DNA from: Nitratireductor alexandrii
GTDB lineage: Bacteria > Pseudomonadota > Alphaproteobacteria > Rhizobiales > Rhizobiaceae
Reading direction: 5' to 3'
Assembly (NCBI RefSeq): GCF_004000215.1
Contig: NZ_RBVY01000003.1
Coordinates: forward strand, 62,001-126,000
Length of the DNA stretch: 64,000 nucleotides
A program made the position numbers and the translations under genes. A model generated the notes under the pieces. It saw only the letters and a program-made list of their open reading frames with translations. It made no database searches and was not told where the DNA came from. This document shows positions 10,153-18,849 of the stretch, piece by piece; the stretch's first letter is position 1; each line of letters starts with the position of its first letter.

Positions 10153-11013
10153 ATGCCCGTGTCCTACGCCTTCCGCCCCCTGCTTGCCTGCGGAGCAGCA
10201 TTGGCGTTCTCGATCTGCGCCGCCACGGCCGGTTTCGCGGCCGAAACGGACGTGGTCGCGACCGTCAACGGCGCACCGATCACCGAGGGCGACCTCGCCA
10301 TCGCCGAGAGCGATCTTGATCCGCAATTCAATCAGCTGCCGCCGGAAAAGCGCCGTGCGGCGGCGCTTTCCGCCATCATTGAGATCCGGCTTCTTGCCGC
10401 CGCCGCCGAGGCCGGCGGACTGGCCGACGATGACGCGTTCAAGCGCCGCATGGCGTTTTTGCGCGACCGGGCTCTGCACAGTGCCTTCGTCGAGCAAAAC
10501 GTCGCCGCCAAGGTCGGCGAGGAAGCGGTGCGCGAACGCTACGACCGGGAAATCGCCGACACGCCGCCCGCCAATGAAATCCGCGCCCGCCATATCCTGG
10601 TCAAGACCAAGGAAGAAGCCGAGGCGATCATCGCCCAGCTCGAGGCCGGCGAGGATTTCGAGGCGCTCGCCAAGGAGAAATCGACCGATGGAGCTGCCGC
10701 GCAGGGCGGCGACCTCGGTTATTTCGGCCCGGGCCAGATGGTTCCCGCCTTCGAAAAGGCTGCCTTCGCGATCGAGGTCGGGGCGTTTTCGAAACAACCG
10801 GTCGAAACCCAGTTCGGCTTCCACGTGATCAAGGTCGAGGACAAGCGCGCGCAGCAGCCGCCGGCCTTCGAACAGGTTCAGGAGCAGTTGCGCTCGCTGC
10901 TTCTGCGCGAGGCCTATTTCGGCGCGGTCAAGGATCTGCGCGAAAAGGCTGAAATCGAGATTGCCGATCCGGCCCTCAAGGAGACGGTCGACTCGCTCGA
11001 CCGAAGCGAATAG
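10153..11013 (+). CDS. Periplasmic parvulin-type peptidyl-prolyl isomerase
   Basis: A 286-residue exported foldase of the PpiC/SurA rotamase family. The chosen start is ATG 10153, directly after a possible TTG. It gives a signal peptide (about 25 residues, FRPLLACGAALAFSICAATA with cleavage near FAA-ET). An N-terminal chaperone-like helical region follows (VATVNGAPITEGDLAIAE), then the rotamase domain at about 140-245 with RARHILVKTKEEAEAI, GGDLGYFGPGQMVPAFE and FGFHVIKVEDKR. It is expected to catalyse X-Pro isomerisation of outer-membrane or periplasmic clients. The gene lies 24 bases before argJ and divergent from secA. Confidence 0.9.
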   Translation: MPVSYAFRPLLACGAALAFSICAATAGFAAETDVVATVNGAPITEGDLAIAESDLDPQFNQLPPEKRRAAALSAIIEIRLLAAAAEAGGLADDDAFKRRMAFLRDRALHSAFVEQNVAAKVGEEAVRERYDREIADTPPANEIRARHILVKTKEEAEAIIAQLEAGEDFEALAKEKSTDGAAAQGGDLGYFGPGQMVPAFEKAAFAIEVGAFSKQPVETQFGFHVIKVEDKRAQQPPAFEQVQEQLRSLLLREAYFGAVKDLREKAEIEIADPALKETVDSLDRSE

Positions 11014-11037
11014 AGACCGCTTCGTCGAGGCAAGCCA

Positions 11038-12279
11038 ATGTCGACCGCCATTTCTCCGCTGGCCCCGAAAAAGGCCCCTATATTGCCGGCGCTCGACGGG
11101 GCGCGGATCGCCACCGCCGCCGCCGGCATCAAGTATAAGGACCGCACCGACCTGATGGTCATGCTGTTCGAGCCGGGCACGCAGGTGGCCGGCGTTTTCA
11201 CGCGCTCGAAATGCCCGTCGGCGCCGGTCGATTTCTGCCGTGCCAATCTGTCGGCGGGTGCGGCCCGCATCCTGGTTGTCAATTCCGGCAACGCCAACGC
11301 CTTCACCGGGCGCAAGGGCGAGGAGGCGACGCGGTTGACCGCCGAGGCGGCCGCGCGCGCGGCCGGCTGCGAAACCGGAGCGGTTTTCCTGGCATCGACA
11401 GGCGTCATCGGCGAGCCGCTTGAAACCGGCCGCTTCACCCCTCTGCTCGACCGCCTCGTCGCCGAAGCCGAACCCGATCGCTGGGCCGACGCGGGCAAGG
11501 CGATCATGACGACCGACACCTATCCCAAATACGCCACCGCCACGGTGAAGCTCGACGGCGTCGAGGTGACGGTCAACGGCATCGCCAAAGGGGCGGGCAT
11601 GGTCGCGCCCGACATGGCCACCATGCTGTCCTTCGTCGTTACCGACGCGCCGATCGAGGCGCCAGTCCTGCAGACGCTGCTGCGCCAGGGCGTCGGCCGG
11701 TCGTTCAATTCGATCACCGTCGACAGCGACACCTCGACCAGCGATACGCTGATGCTGTTTGCCACCGGCGCCGCCGAACGGCGCGGCGCACCGCGCATAA
11801 AGGACGCCGCCGACCGGCGGCTGGTGCCGTTTCGGCGCGCCCTGAACCGGATTTTGAAGTCTCTCGCTCTCCAGGTCGTGCGCGACGGCGAGGGCGCGCG
11901 CAAGGAAATCGAAATCACCGTCTCGGGCGCGCGCTCGGCCCGTTCGGCCAAGCGCATCGCGCTGTCGATCGCCAATTCGCCGCTGGTCAAGACCGCCGTC
12001 GCCGGCGAGGACGCCAATTGGGGCCGTGTCGTCATGGCCGTCGGCAAGGCCGGCGAGCCGGCCGAGCGCGACCGTCTGGCGATCAGCTTCGGCGAGTACC
12101 GGGTCGCCGTCGATGGCGAGCGCGACCCGTCCTACTCGGAGGATGCCGTGTCGCGCTACATGCAGGGCGAGCGCATCGCGATCGGCGTCGACATCGGCAT
12201 CGGCCGCGGCCGGGCCACCGTGTGGACCTGCGATCTGACGAAGGACTATGTCGCCATCAACGGCGATTACCGCAGCTAG
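11038..12279 (+). CDS. argJ: Bifunctional glutamate N-acetyltransferase / amino-acid acetyltransferase ArgJ
   Basis: Arginine biosynthesis enzyme that moves the acetyl group from N-acetylornithine to glutamate (the recycling pathway). Many homologues also acetylate glutamate from acetyl-CoA. At 413 residues it has the family length. The autoproteolytic site is visible as [17 protein letters not shown]: cleavage before the nucleophilic Thr in ATML produces alpha and beta chains. [17 protein letters not shown] and the C-terminal [16 protein letters not shown] are further signatures. Whether it is mono- or bifunctional cannot be read from the sequence. It is followed by a GNAT gene and mutT. Confidence 0.97.
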   Translation: MSTAISPLAPKKAPILPALDGARIATAAAGIKYKDRTDLMVMLFEPGTQVAGVFTRSKCPSAPVDFCRANLSAGAARILVVNSGNANAFTGRKGEEATRLTAEAAARAAGCETGAVFLASTGVIGEPLETGRFTPLLDRLVAEAEPDRWADAGKAIMTTDTYPKYATATVKLDGVEVTVNGIAKGAGMVAPDMATMLSFVVTDAPIEAPVLQTLLRQGVGRSFNSITVDSDTSTSDTLMLFATGAAERRGAPRIKDAADRRLVPFRRALNRILKSLALQVVRDGEGARKEIEITVSGARSARSAKRIALSIANSPLVKTAVAGEDANWGRVVMAVGKAGEPAERDRLAISFGEYRVAVDGERDPSYSEDAVSRYMQGERIAIGVDIGIGRGRATVWTCDLTKDYVAINGDYRS

Positions 12280-12292
12280 GCGGGGACGAGAC

Positions 12293-13069
12293 GTGCGGAC
12301 CAACGCCGAAAACAGGATCGACCTGGCCAAGGTCCGGCGCTACGAGGCGGCCGGCTTTCGCGCCTGGCCGGCGAATTTCGTCGTTTACGACGGCACCTGG
12401 CTGGTCCGGCTGACGGCCGGCCTGCCGGCGAAACGGCTCAACTCTGTCAACCCGCTCGACCCGCGCGACGACGGCAGGCTCGAGGAGCGACTAGCCCGCG
12501 TGCGCCGGCGTTTCGACGGTTATGGCCGCCCTTTGACCTTTCGCATGTCGCCGCTGGCCGGCCAGACCCTTGCCCGTCATCTCGATCGCGAAGGCTGGAG
12601 CCGCTTCGGCGAATCGATTGTCATGCACGCGCCCCTGGAAGAGGCGGGGCTCGAGGGCGTCATCGACCAGATCCCGCTGCAGGACGTGGGACGTTTCGTC
12701 GGCGCGGCCCTCGACATTCATGCCCTCGATGCGGCCCTGCGCCCGGGCCTGTCGGAGGTGATCGGGTCGATCGAGCCCGAGACCGGCCTGTTCGTCCTCG
12801 AGGGCGACAACCAGCCGGTGGCGACCGCGATCTGCGTTCTCGACAGCGACCTGGCCGGCCTGTTCGAAGTCGCCACGCTGTTGCAACAGCGCGGCCGCGG
12901 CCACGGCCGGCGCGTCGTGCAGACCGCCTTGAAATGGGCCCACCAGCGCGGCGCGCGCGAGGCCTGGCTGCAGGTCGAGGCCGACAATGTCCACGCGCTC
13001 GGCCTTTATCGCGCGCTCGGCTTTCGCGAGGCCTATCGCTACCATTATCGGCGCCCGCCCGGCTCATGA
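12293..13069 (+). CDS. GNAT-family N-acetyltransferase
   Basis: A 258-residue acetyl-CoA-dependent acetyltransferase. The C-terminal GNAT core is visible: a beta4-like segment VATAICVLDSDLAGLFEVAT, then the acetyl-CoA loop LLQQRGRGHGRRVVQTALKWA (the Q/RxxGxG/A-type motif) and the terminal VEADNVHALGLYRALGFREAY typical of family members. The N-terminal 110 residues are less conserved. GTG 12293 is preferred because GGGGA precedes it and it avoids overlap with argJ; an earlier in-frame start would overlap argJ by about 30 bases. The stop overlaps the mutT ATG (ATGA). The substrate is unknown. Confidence 0.85.
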   Translation: MRTNAENRIDLAKVRRYEAAGFRAWPANFVVYDGTWLVRLTAGLPAKRLNSVNPLDPRDDGRLEERLARVRRRFDGYGRPLTFRMSPLAGQTLARHLDREGWSRFGESIVMHAPLEEAGLEGVIDQIPLQDVGRFVGAALDIHALDAALRPGLSEVIGSIEPETGLFVLEGDNQPVATAICVLDSDLAGLFEVATLLQQRGRGHGRRVVQTALKWAHQRGAREAWLQVEADNVHALGLYRALGFREAYRYHYRRPPGS

Positions 13070-13485
13070 CCTCTCGCCAGCCTGCCAAACCGGTTGTTCT
13101 GGTCGCCGCCTGCGCGCTGGTCGACGCGGACGGGCGCGTTCTGATCGCGCAACGGCCGGCGGGCAAGGCGCTGGCCGGGCTGTGGGAATTTCCCGGCGGC
13201 AAGGTCGAGGCCGGCGAGACGCCGGAAACGGCGTTGATCCGCGAATTGGAGGAAGAGCTCGGCCTCACCACCTGGGCCTCGTGCCTGGCGCCGCTGACCT
13301 TCGCCAGCCACGGCTACGAGACCTTCCACCTGCTGATGCCGCTCTTCGTGTGCCGCAGGTTCGACGGCACGGCGGCCGGGCGCGAGGGGCAGGCGATCAA
13401 ATGGGTGCGCCCGCGCGCGCTGCGCGACTATCCCATGCCGCCGGCCGACGAACCGCTGATTGCCCATCTGATCGACCTGTTGTGA
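13066..13485 (+). CDS. mutT: MutT-type nudix hydrolase (8-oxo-dGTP diphosphatase)
   Basis: A 139-residue nudix hydrolase, MutT sized. The nudix box GGKVEAGETPETALIRELEE plus ELGL is complete, preceded by the MutT motif LIAQRPAGKALAGLWEFPGG. The expected role is hydrolysis of 8-oxo-dGTP to prevent A-to-C transversions. The start is the ATG of an ATGA overlap with the GNAT gene, implying translational coupling. Position behind argJ-GNAT is usual for mutT in Rhizobiales. Other nudix substrates cannot be excluded. Confidence 0.9.
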   Translation: MTSRQPAKPVVLVAACALVDADGRVLIAQRPAGKALAGLWEFPGGKVEAGETPETALIRELEEELGLTTWASCLAPLTFASHGYETFHLLMPLFVCRRFDGTAAGREGQAIKWVRPRALRDYPMPPADEPLIAHLIDLL

Positions 13486-13607
13486 TCTGCCGCCCGGCAC
13501 GCCATTCGCGCAAACAGCGTTAATGGATCGTTTAGCCGCACGTGGCAATTTCAGCCGGAGCGGCCGGCCGATGCCGGCACGGCGAGGCGCCTGCCGGAGA
13601 TGGACCG

Positions 13608-13925
13608 ATGCGATCAGAACACGAATGGCGAGCAGATGACACGGAGGCTGCCTCCGTCCCGAACGGCACCGGCTTGAGCGCGGTGCGGCTGGCGCTTCTG
13701 TTCGGGGCGGGCGCGGTCGTGCTCGGCCTCGTCGTGGCGCCGCTCGCCGAAAAACGCCTTTCCGGCGGCGTGGTTGCCGCCGACGGCTTCTACGGCGTGG
13801 ACATGACCAGCACCGGCTCGATCGGCTCGGGCAAAACCTACACGGTGCGCAAGAGCGTGCTGCAAACCGTTCCCGGCGCGGCTTGCATCATCAACGGCGA
13901 CGGCCGCCGGATCGGCGATTGCTGA
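13608..13925 (+). CDS. Small single-pass membrane protein, function unknown
   Basis: A 105-residue protein with a polar N-terminus of about 25 residues, one transmembrane helix (VRLALLFGAGAVVLGLVVAPLAE), and a short exported C-terminus containing two cysteines in PGAACIINGDGRRIGDC, which could form a disulphide. ATG 13608 is chosen because GGAG lies just upstream; an ATG at 13542 in the same frame lacks a good ribosome binding site. It sits 138 bases before the Flp pilin gene. I do not recognise the family. It might be linked to pilus or envelope function, but that is guesswork. Confidence 0.65.
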   Translation: MRSEHEWRADDTEAASVPNGTGLSAVRLALLFGAGAVVLGLVVAPLAEKRLSGGVVAADGFYGVDMTSTGSIGSGKTYTVRKSVLQTVPGAACIINGDGRRIGDC

Positions 13926-14063
13926 ACGCCGTCCCGGCGCTTCCCCGTCGGGATCGACGCGACCGCCGGCACCGACCGGCCGGCAAGGAGCGGTTAACCG
14001 TCCGCGTTAAGCTTTTTTCACCGCTTTGCGACTAGTTTTACAGCAAAGGAAGGGTGCCCGAGC

Positions 14064-14231
14064 ATGCTTGTGCGTTTCTGGAACGACCGATCGGGCGCCA
14101 CCCTCATCGAATACGGCGTGCTTTTGACCGTGTTGTCGTTGGTGATCGTGGCGGCTATCGCCAATGTCGCCGACAAGATCGAATTCCTGTTCTCCGATCC
14201 CGCCAGCAAACTGCAACAAGGGCTCGACTAG
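14064..14231 (+). CDS. Flp/Fap-type class IVb pilin, very small
   Basis: A 55-residue protein that fits the Flp pilin family. It has a short basic leader, the prepilin peptidase site and N-methylation context (SGATLIEYGVLLTVLSLVIV, cleavage expected after the Gly and with the conserved Glu-Tyr pair), one hydrophobic helix, and a short polar C-terminus ending KLQQGLD. AAGGAAGGG 8-15 bases upstream serves as ribosome binding site. No tad/cpa assembly genes are in the window, so it is an orphan pilin here. It is the last core gene before the accessory block. Confidence 0.85.
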   Translation: MLVRFWNDRSGATLIEYGVLLTVLSLVIVAAIANVADKIEFLFSDPASKLQQGLD

Positions 14232-14443
14232 GCGATAAGCCTGAAAGCCCAAGACCGGTTTTCAGGGCTCATCGCGGCAACGAGGCAATTTGACCGCACT
14301 GATAGATCGCTGGACCACACATCCCGTACGGCAGACTTGGAGAAATATCCCGTAGAACGGCCGGGCGGATGTCCACAAAGAAACCGCGTTTCACCAGATC
14401 AGCGCCCATGAACCCGCCGCCGCGAAGACGGTGGCGAAAGTGC

Positions 14444-15196
14444 CTACCCGGTGGCCCCGCCACCGGATGCAGAGGCGTGAACGACTTTGCCGCCCACCAC
14501 CGTCAGCTCGGCCTTGATATCGCGTAGATCATCTTCCGGGCAGGTCAGCGGGTCGCTTGACAGCACGGCCAGGTTCGCCAGTTTTTGTGGCTCGAGAGAT
14601 CCTCTGTTCCGCTCCTCCTGTGCCAGATATGCGCCACCCATTGTCATGCAACGCAACGCTTGGGGCCGGGTGAGCGCCTACTGCGCGCCAATAACGCGGA
14701 CGGTGCTGCGCTCCCGACGAGCCACGGCATGCCAAAACGAATGAAAAAGGCTGGGCGGCAGGTTGTCGGAACCAAACGATACCGGCACCCCTGCATCCAC
14801 GAGCGCGCGCAAGGGCACGATTTCATCTTCCCACTCGGGCCCCAACCGCTCGAGCAGCGCAAGGCCGCCTTTGTACAGAAAGCTGCTGGTATGTGTCGTG
14901 ATCACCAGACCGAGATCGCGAATTGCGGCGATGTCGTCTGCCGTCAGGTTGGCAATGTGGCCGAACACCCAGCGCTGGCCTGAAATCGGCGCTTCAACAT
15001 CCACGTCGCGGAACAGATCCAGCATAAGGGGGAATATCCCGGTAACGCGGATGCCGTAACGGGCGCATTCGACAAGAAGCGGCTTGAGCTTCTCGTGCGG
15101 CAACGACGTATCGAAATTGAAACCCGCCCAGCCGGCCTGAGGCGATCCGGCGGCGCGAAGGGTACGCTCACGCTCGCCGCAACAATTGTCTTCTGG
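14444..15196 (-). pseudogene. Truncated amidohydrolase (YtcJ-like, amidohydrolase_3 family) with in-frame amber stop
   Basis: The minus strand encodes the C-terminal half of a metal-dependent amidohydrolase: FGHIANLTADDIAAIRDLGL, VPVSFGSDNLPPSLFHSFW (metal-ligand Asp in the GSD motif) and, further on, GSLEPQKLANLAVLSSDPL and VVGGKVVHA, the family's closing beta-sandwich. A TAG at 14678-14680 interrupts the frame between ...RVIGAQ and ALTRPQALRCMTMGGAYLA. Both sides are in the same frame, so it is a nonsense mutation (CAG to TAG would explain it) and not a frameshift. The 5' end is open only to 15196, and the N-terminal half of the roughly 540-residue family, with the HxH metal site, is missing. 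It is probably dead. The gap 14232-14443 holds no supported gene. Confidence 0.8.
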
Positions 15197-15218
15197 CTAT
15201 GAGCAAAGAGGCATGAGC

Positions 15219-16013
15219 CTAGCGTGTGGACAGCGCCTGTCCGCTCCGCAGGAGCCGGTCACGAAGGACTGCCGTCTGATCGTCGGACAGGTCGATCGGC
15301 AGCACCAAGCAGATCGTGGCTTCCACCTGATCCTCGGCATTGTAGATTGGCGCCGCAAGGCATTGCGTATACGCGTCGACCAATCCTTTCGTCAGGCAAT
15401 AGCCGTCTTGCCGGGCCTGTGCGATGGCGTCGATGAAATCGTCGATCATGATCCGGCGCCCGTCGGGGAGCACCAGATCCTCCGGCACGATCAGTGCCTC
15501 GATCTCCGCGCGGCTATGTCCGGCAAGCAAAAGCCTTCCCGACGCCGTCCAAGGAATCGGAATTTGCAGGCCGACGGCGGAACTGATGCGGAAGGGCCGG
15601 GTGCCCGGGCACATGTGCATAATTGTATAGCGGCCGGTCTGCAGCATGCAGAATTCGCTGGTCTCGCCGGTTTCCTTCGCCAGCCGATCGACTTCCGCGC
15701 GCGCGCGCTTGGCGAGCGAATTCTCGCGGATATAGTTCAGACCGTAGAGATACATCCGCTTGCCGAAAAAGATGCGCCCGTCGTCCGAGGATACTTCTAG
15801 GAGCCCGGCATCGGTCAGGTCATTGACGACGGTGTAGATCGACGAGCGTGGCGCATCCAAGGCCTTTGCCAGGGCCCCGATACGGATGCCCTCGCCGTGA
15901 CCATGCAGAAACTCCAGAATCTGCACGATGCGATCGACGCTGCGTTCTCGTCGAGCCGCGGGTTTCGCGCGCGACGCCCGACCTTCGGCATCAATCCCCA
16001 CGTCCTGCTCCAC
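15219..16013 (-). CDS. IclR-family transcriptional regulator
   Basis: A 264-residue regulator. The N-terminal winged helix-turn-helix (about 22-85) includes RSVDRIVQILEFLHGH, RIGALAKALDAPRSSIYTVVNDL and GKRMYLYGLNYI. The C-terminal IclR effector domain (about 100-260) includes GETSEFCMLQTGRYTIMHMC, IPWTASGRLLLAG and VEATICLVLP. It is divergent from the PLP-lyase/ABC operon with 148 bases between the starts, where two tandem dyads lie, so it most likely controls that operon and itself. The ligand is unknown but probably a transported substrate or a catabolic intermediate. Confidence 0.92.
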   Translation of the reverse strand: MEQDVGIDAEGRASRAKPAARRERSVDRIVQILEFLHGHGEGIRIGALAKALDAPRSSIYTVVNDLTDAGLLEVSSDDGRIFFGKRMYLYGLNYIRENSLAKRARAEVDRLAKETGETSEFCMLQTGRYTIMHMCPGTRPFRISSAVGLQIPIPWTASGRLLLAGHSRAEIEALIVPEDLVLPDGRRIMIDDFIDAIAQARQDGYCLTKGLVDAYTQCLAAPIYNAEDQVEATICLVLPIDLSDDQTAVLRDRLLRSGQALSTR

Positions 16014-16040
16014 TTGCGTATTTCTCCGTCAATGCTATTC

Positions 16041-16079
16041 TGTCTTTAACACAAGACAATTGTCCTGTATATAGGACAA
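16041..16079. promoter_or_regulatory. Two tandem dyads, probable IclR operators
   Basis: In the divergent gap two inverted repeats share one design: TGTCTT-N6-AAGACA (16041-16058) and TTGTCCT-N6-AGGACAA (16060-16079). The common form is TGTCYT-N6-ARGACA. Their centres are 20 bp apart, about two helical turns, so two dimers could bind the same face of the DNA, as several IclR-family tetramers do. A perfect palindrome GACAATTGTC (16055-16064) spans their junction. The dyads lie 28-66 bases before the IclR start and 83-121 before the lyase start. Confidence 0.7.
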
Positions 16080-16161
16080 ATTTCATCACGAGCGACGCGC
16101 AATCCGCCGCCTTCCGACAAGGGGCGAGCGTTGCCGACAAGGGGATTTCGGTGAGGTTGGG

Positions 16162-17175
16162 ATGAGTGGCTTGCCTGGGATCCATGAGCGCATCCGCCAA
16201 TCGATCGCGACGCTGCCGCGCCTCGATATCGCGCTCAAGAAAACGCCGCTCGAGGAAGCCGGAAACCTTTCCCGCGTGCTCGGCGGTCCGCGCATCTTCG
16301 TCAAGCGCGACGATCTGACCGGTGTGGCGCTCGGCGGCAACAAGCTGCGCAACCTCGAGTTCCGGCTCGCCCACGCGATGAAGGACGAGCCCGACACCGT
16401 CATCGTCGGTCTCGACCTGCAATCGAATTCGGCACGCCAGACCGTCGGCGCCTGCAACAAGCTGGGCCTGCGAACCGTCCTCGTGCTGGAAGGGCGTCGG
16501 CCCGACACGATCCAGGGCAATCTTCTGGTCGACTATCTTTTGGGCGCCGAGGTTCATTTCGCCGCCGACGTCCACGAACAGCGCACGATGCTCGACCGTC
16601 TGGCCGCGGCTGTTCGTGCCGGCGGCGGACGCCCGCACATCCTCAACGACAACCCGATGTTCGACGTCGCCTCCGCCGTTGCCTATCTGGAAGTGACGCT
16701 GGAGATCGTCGAGCAGCTTGACGCACTCGGAAAGACGCCCGATTGCATTTACATGTCGTCAAGCGGCAAGGGGCAGGCGGGCATGATTCTGGCCCAAAAA
16801 CTGCTCGACCTGCGCTTCGCCATGCATGGCGTGACCGCCACGGACGAGTTCCACATTCCCTCGCGCACCGCAACCATCGCCAACCAGACCAGCACGGCCA
16901 TCGGACTGGACGTAACCGTCGACGAAAAGGACGTGGTCAATTTCGACGATTTCGTCGGCGAGGGTTACGGCATCCCGAGCGAGGCCGGCAACGAGGCCGT
17001 GCGCCTGTTCGCCCGAACCGAGGGTATCATTCTCGACCCTATCTATACCGGCAAGGCGGCCGCCGGCCTTGTCGCGCATGTGCGCGAGGGCCGCTTCGCA
17101 AGCGACGACGTGGTGGTGTTTGTCCATACCGGCGGCACACCGGCGATCTTCACCTGGAACGAATTATGGCTCTGA
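16162..17175 (+). CDS. PLP-dependent D-cysteine desulfhydrase / ACC deaminase-like enzyme
   Basis: A 337-residue fold-type II PLP enzyme of the D-cysteine desulfhydrase/1-aminocyclopropane-1-carboxylate deaminase group. The PLP lysine is Lys61 in VALGGNKLRNLEF. A phosphate-binding loop is seen in MSSSGKGQAGMILAQKL, and LDPIYTGKAAAGLVAHV near the end is typical of the group. Members release ammonia (and sulphide from D-Cys) through an aminoacrylate or enamine. ATG 16162 follows GGTTGGG. It starts the operon that ends with a RidA-type deaminase, a sensible partner for hydrolysing reactive enamines. The exact substrate, perhaps a D-amino acid or a diamino acid, is not determined. Confidence 0.88.
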   Translation: MSGLPGIHERIRQSIATLPRLDIALKKTPLEEAGNLSRVLGGPRIFVKRDDLTGVALGGNKLRNLEFRLAHAMKDEPDTVIVGLDLQSNSARQTVGACNKLGLRTVLVLEGRRPDTIQGNLLVDYLLGAEVHFAADVHEQRTMLDRLAAAVRAGGGRPHILNDNPMFDVASAVAYLEVTLEIVEQLDALGKTPDCIYMSSSGKGQAGMILAQKLLDLRFAMHGVTATDEFHIPSRTATIANQTSTAIGLDVTVDEKDVVNFDDFVGEGYGIPSEAGNEAVRLFARTEGIILDPIYTGKAAAGLVAHVREGRFASDDVVVFVHTGGTPAIFTWNELWL

Positions 17176-17231
17176 CGCGCGACGCGCAAAGTCCGCACCC
17201 GGCAATGTCAACGAAGAAAAGGGGAATAGTC

Positions 17232-18836
17232 ATGCAACGCAGAACACTTCTCACCGGCGCGGCAGGCGCCATGCTCCTGTCGGCACTGCCGGCAACGACG
17301 CTCCGGGCTTTCGCCCAAACAAGCCAGGGTGTGATCACCTTCGGCCAAAGCACCGCCGTGCTGACGCTCGATCCGGCGCACGGGGCGTTCACGGGCTATC
17401 CCGGCGGCTACGAGGCGGCGCTCGTGCTTTTCGACCGGCTGCTGGACTTCGATGCCGACATGACGATCGTGCCGCAGCTCGCCGAATCCTACCGCATGAG
17501 CGACGATCTCAAGTCCTGCGAGTTGAAGCTGCGCAGCGGTGTTACCTTCCATGACGGAACCCCCTGCGACGCGGCAGCCGTCAAGTTCAACATCGAGCGG
17601 ATGATGAACAAGGAGATCAACACCACCAACAGGCCGCTCTGGGACCCGATCTCGGGTGTCGACATGGTCGATGACACCACGATCGTCATCCGCATGTCGG
17701 CGCCTTTTGCACAACTGCCGAACACGCTCGCCCATGGCTCCGGGGCGATCGTCTCGCCGGCGGCGATCGAGAAGTTCGGCGAGGACGGCTTTGCCCAGAA
17801 CCCGGTCGGTGCGGGCCCCTATAGGCTGGACTCCTTCAACGCCGGACAGGAACTGGTGCTCAAGGCCTATGACGGATACTGGGGCGGCGCGCCGGGCGCG
17901 ACTGGAATCGTCTTCCGCTTCATCGCCGAACCGGCAACGCGCATCAACGCGTTGACCACCGGAGCGGTCGACGTCATCGACGCCGTACCGGTGCATCTGG
18001 TCGGTCAGCTCTCCGGCAATGCCGACATCGAGATCGCACGCCGCCCGGGTCTGCGCCCGATCGGTCTCGCCTTCAATCTCACCCGGCCCGCTTTGCAGGA
18101 CGTGAAGCTGCGCAAGGCGCTCAATCTCGCCGTTCCCGTGGCGACGATCGCCGAGCGGGTCTTCTTCGGCTTCGCCAAGGCGCCCGATTCGCCGCTGGCC
18201 TTCGACGCCATCGGCCACAGGACGGTGGGCGAAACCGTGTTCGATCAGGCCAAGGCCAAAGCCCTGCTCGCCGAGGCCGGCTATAGCGCGGGCGCCGACG
18301 GCATCCTGGAAAAGGACGGCGAGAAGCTCAGCCTGTCCTTCTTCGCGCCGGACGGTCTGTTCCCGGGCGACGTCGCAGTGGCGGAAATCGTCGCGGCCTC
18401 GCTGCGACAGGTCGGCGTCGACGCCGCGATCAACAAGATCGAGAAGGGCGCCTACTGGGATCACCTGCGCCAGGACAAGGCCAACCTCGCCTGGGACATG
18501 GCGATGTTCGGGTTCAATCCTTCCAACGCGTCCGGCACCTATCACCTGGCCTCGCTGTTCAAGTCGAACGCCGACGATAACGGCAAGCCGGATGTCTGGA
18601 ATATCGCCCGCTACCGCAACGAAAAGGTCGACGCGCTTCTGGAGACGGCCAGCAGCGCGCCCGAGGAATCCGCGCGCCTCGACGCGCTCGGCGAGGCCCA
18701 GGCGCTGATTTGGGAAGACGCGCCCTATCTGTGGCTGCAGATCAACGAGAACGTGTCGGCGGCCGGCAAGTCCGTCTCCGGTCTGGGCGTGCTGCCAATC
18801 GTCTTTACGACATTGCGCAACGCCTCCAAGGCATAA
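17232..18836 (+). CDS. Dipeptide/oligopeptide-type ABC transporter substrate-binding protein
   Basis: A family 5 extracellular solute-binding protein of 534 residues. Start ATG 17232 is chosen because AGGGGAA lies 8 bases upstream; another ATG at 17205 would add nine residues. The N-terminus MQRRTLLTGAAGAMLLSALP looks like a Tat-type or lipid-free signal with a twin Arg. The mature protein carries the family signature around YEAALVLFDRLLDFDADM, LAESYRMSDDLKSCELKLR and VTFHDGTPCDAAAVKFNIER. It delivers substrate to the two permeases that follow. Family 5 proteins bind peptides, nickel, opines or other small molecules, so the ligand is open. Confidence 0.92.
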   Translation: MQRRTLLTGAAGAMLLSALPATTLRAFAQTSQGVITFGQSTAVLTLDPAHGAFTGYPGGYEAALVLFDRLLDFDADMTIVPQLAESYRMSDDLKSCELKLRSGVTFHDGTPCDAAAVKFNIERMMNKEINTTNRPLWDPISGVDMVDDTTIVIRMSAPFAQLPNTLAHGSGAIVSPAAIEKFGEDGFAQNPVGAGPYRLDSFNAGQELVLKAYDGYWGGAPGATGIVFRFIAEPATRINALTTGAVDVIDAVPVHLVGQLSGNADIEIARRPGLRPIGLAFNLTRPALQDVKLRKALNLAVPVATIAERVFFGFAKAPDSPLAFDAIGHRTVGETVFDQAKAKALLAEAGYSAGADGILEKDGEKLSLSFFAPDGLFPGDVAVAEIVAASLRQVGVDAAINKIEKGAYWDHLRQDKANLAWDMAMFGFNPSNASGTYHLASLFKSNADDNGKPDVWNIARYRNEKVDALLETASSAPEESARLDALGEAQALIWEDAPYLWLQINENVSAAGKSVSGLGVLPIVFTTLRNASKA

Positions 18837-18849
18837 CGACCGGCGGCAG

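Noticed and set aside
9982-12330. 782-codon minus-strand frame opposite the parvulin and argJ genes
   Set aside because: It is antisense to two well-supported genes and has no recognisable fold.
14232-14443. Searched for a direct repeat of the tRNA-Ser 3' end as an att site
   Set aside because: No stretch resembling GGGATTCGAACCCCC or the acceptor end was seen, so no attachment site is claimed.
14678-14680. TAG as pyrrolysine or programmed readthrough in the amidohydrolase
   Set aside because: The gene also lacks its N-terminal half, so ordinary decay is far more likely.
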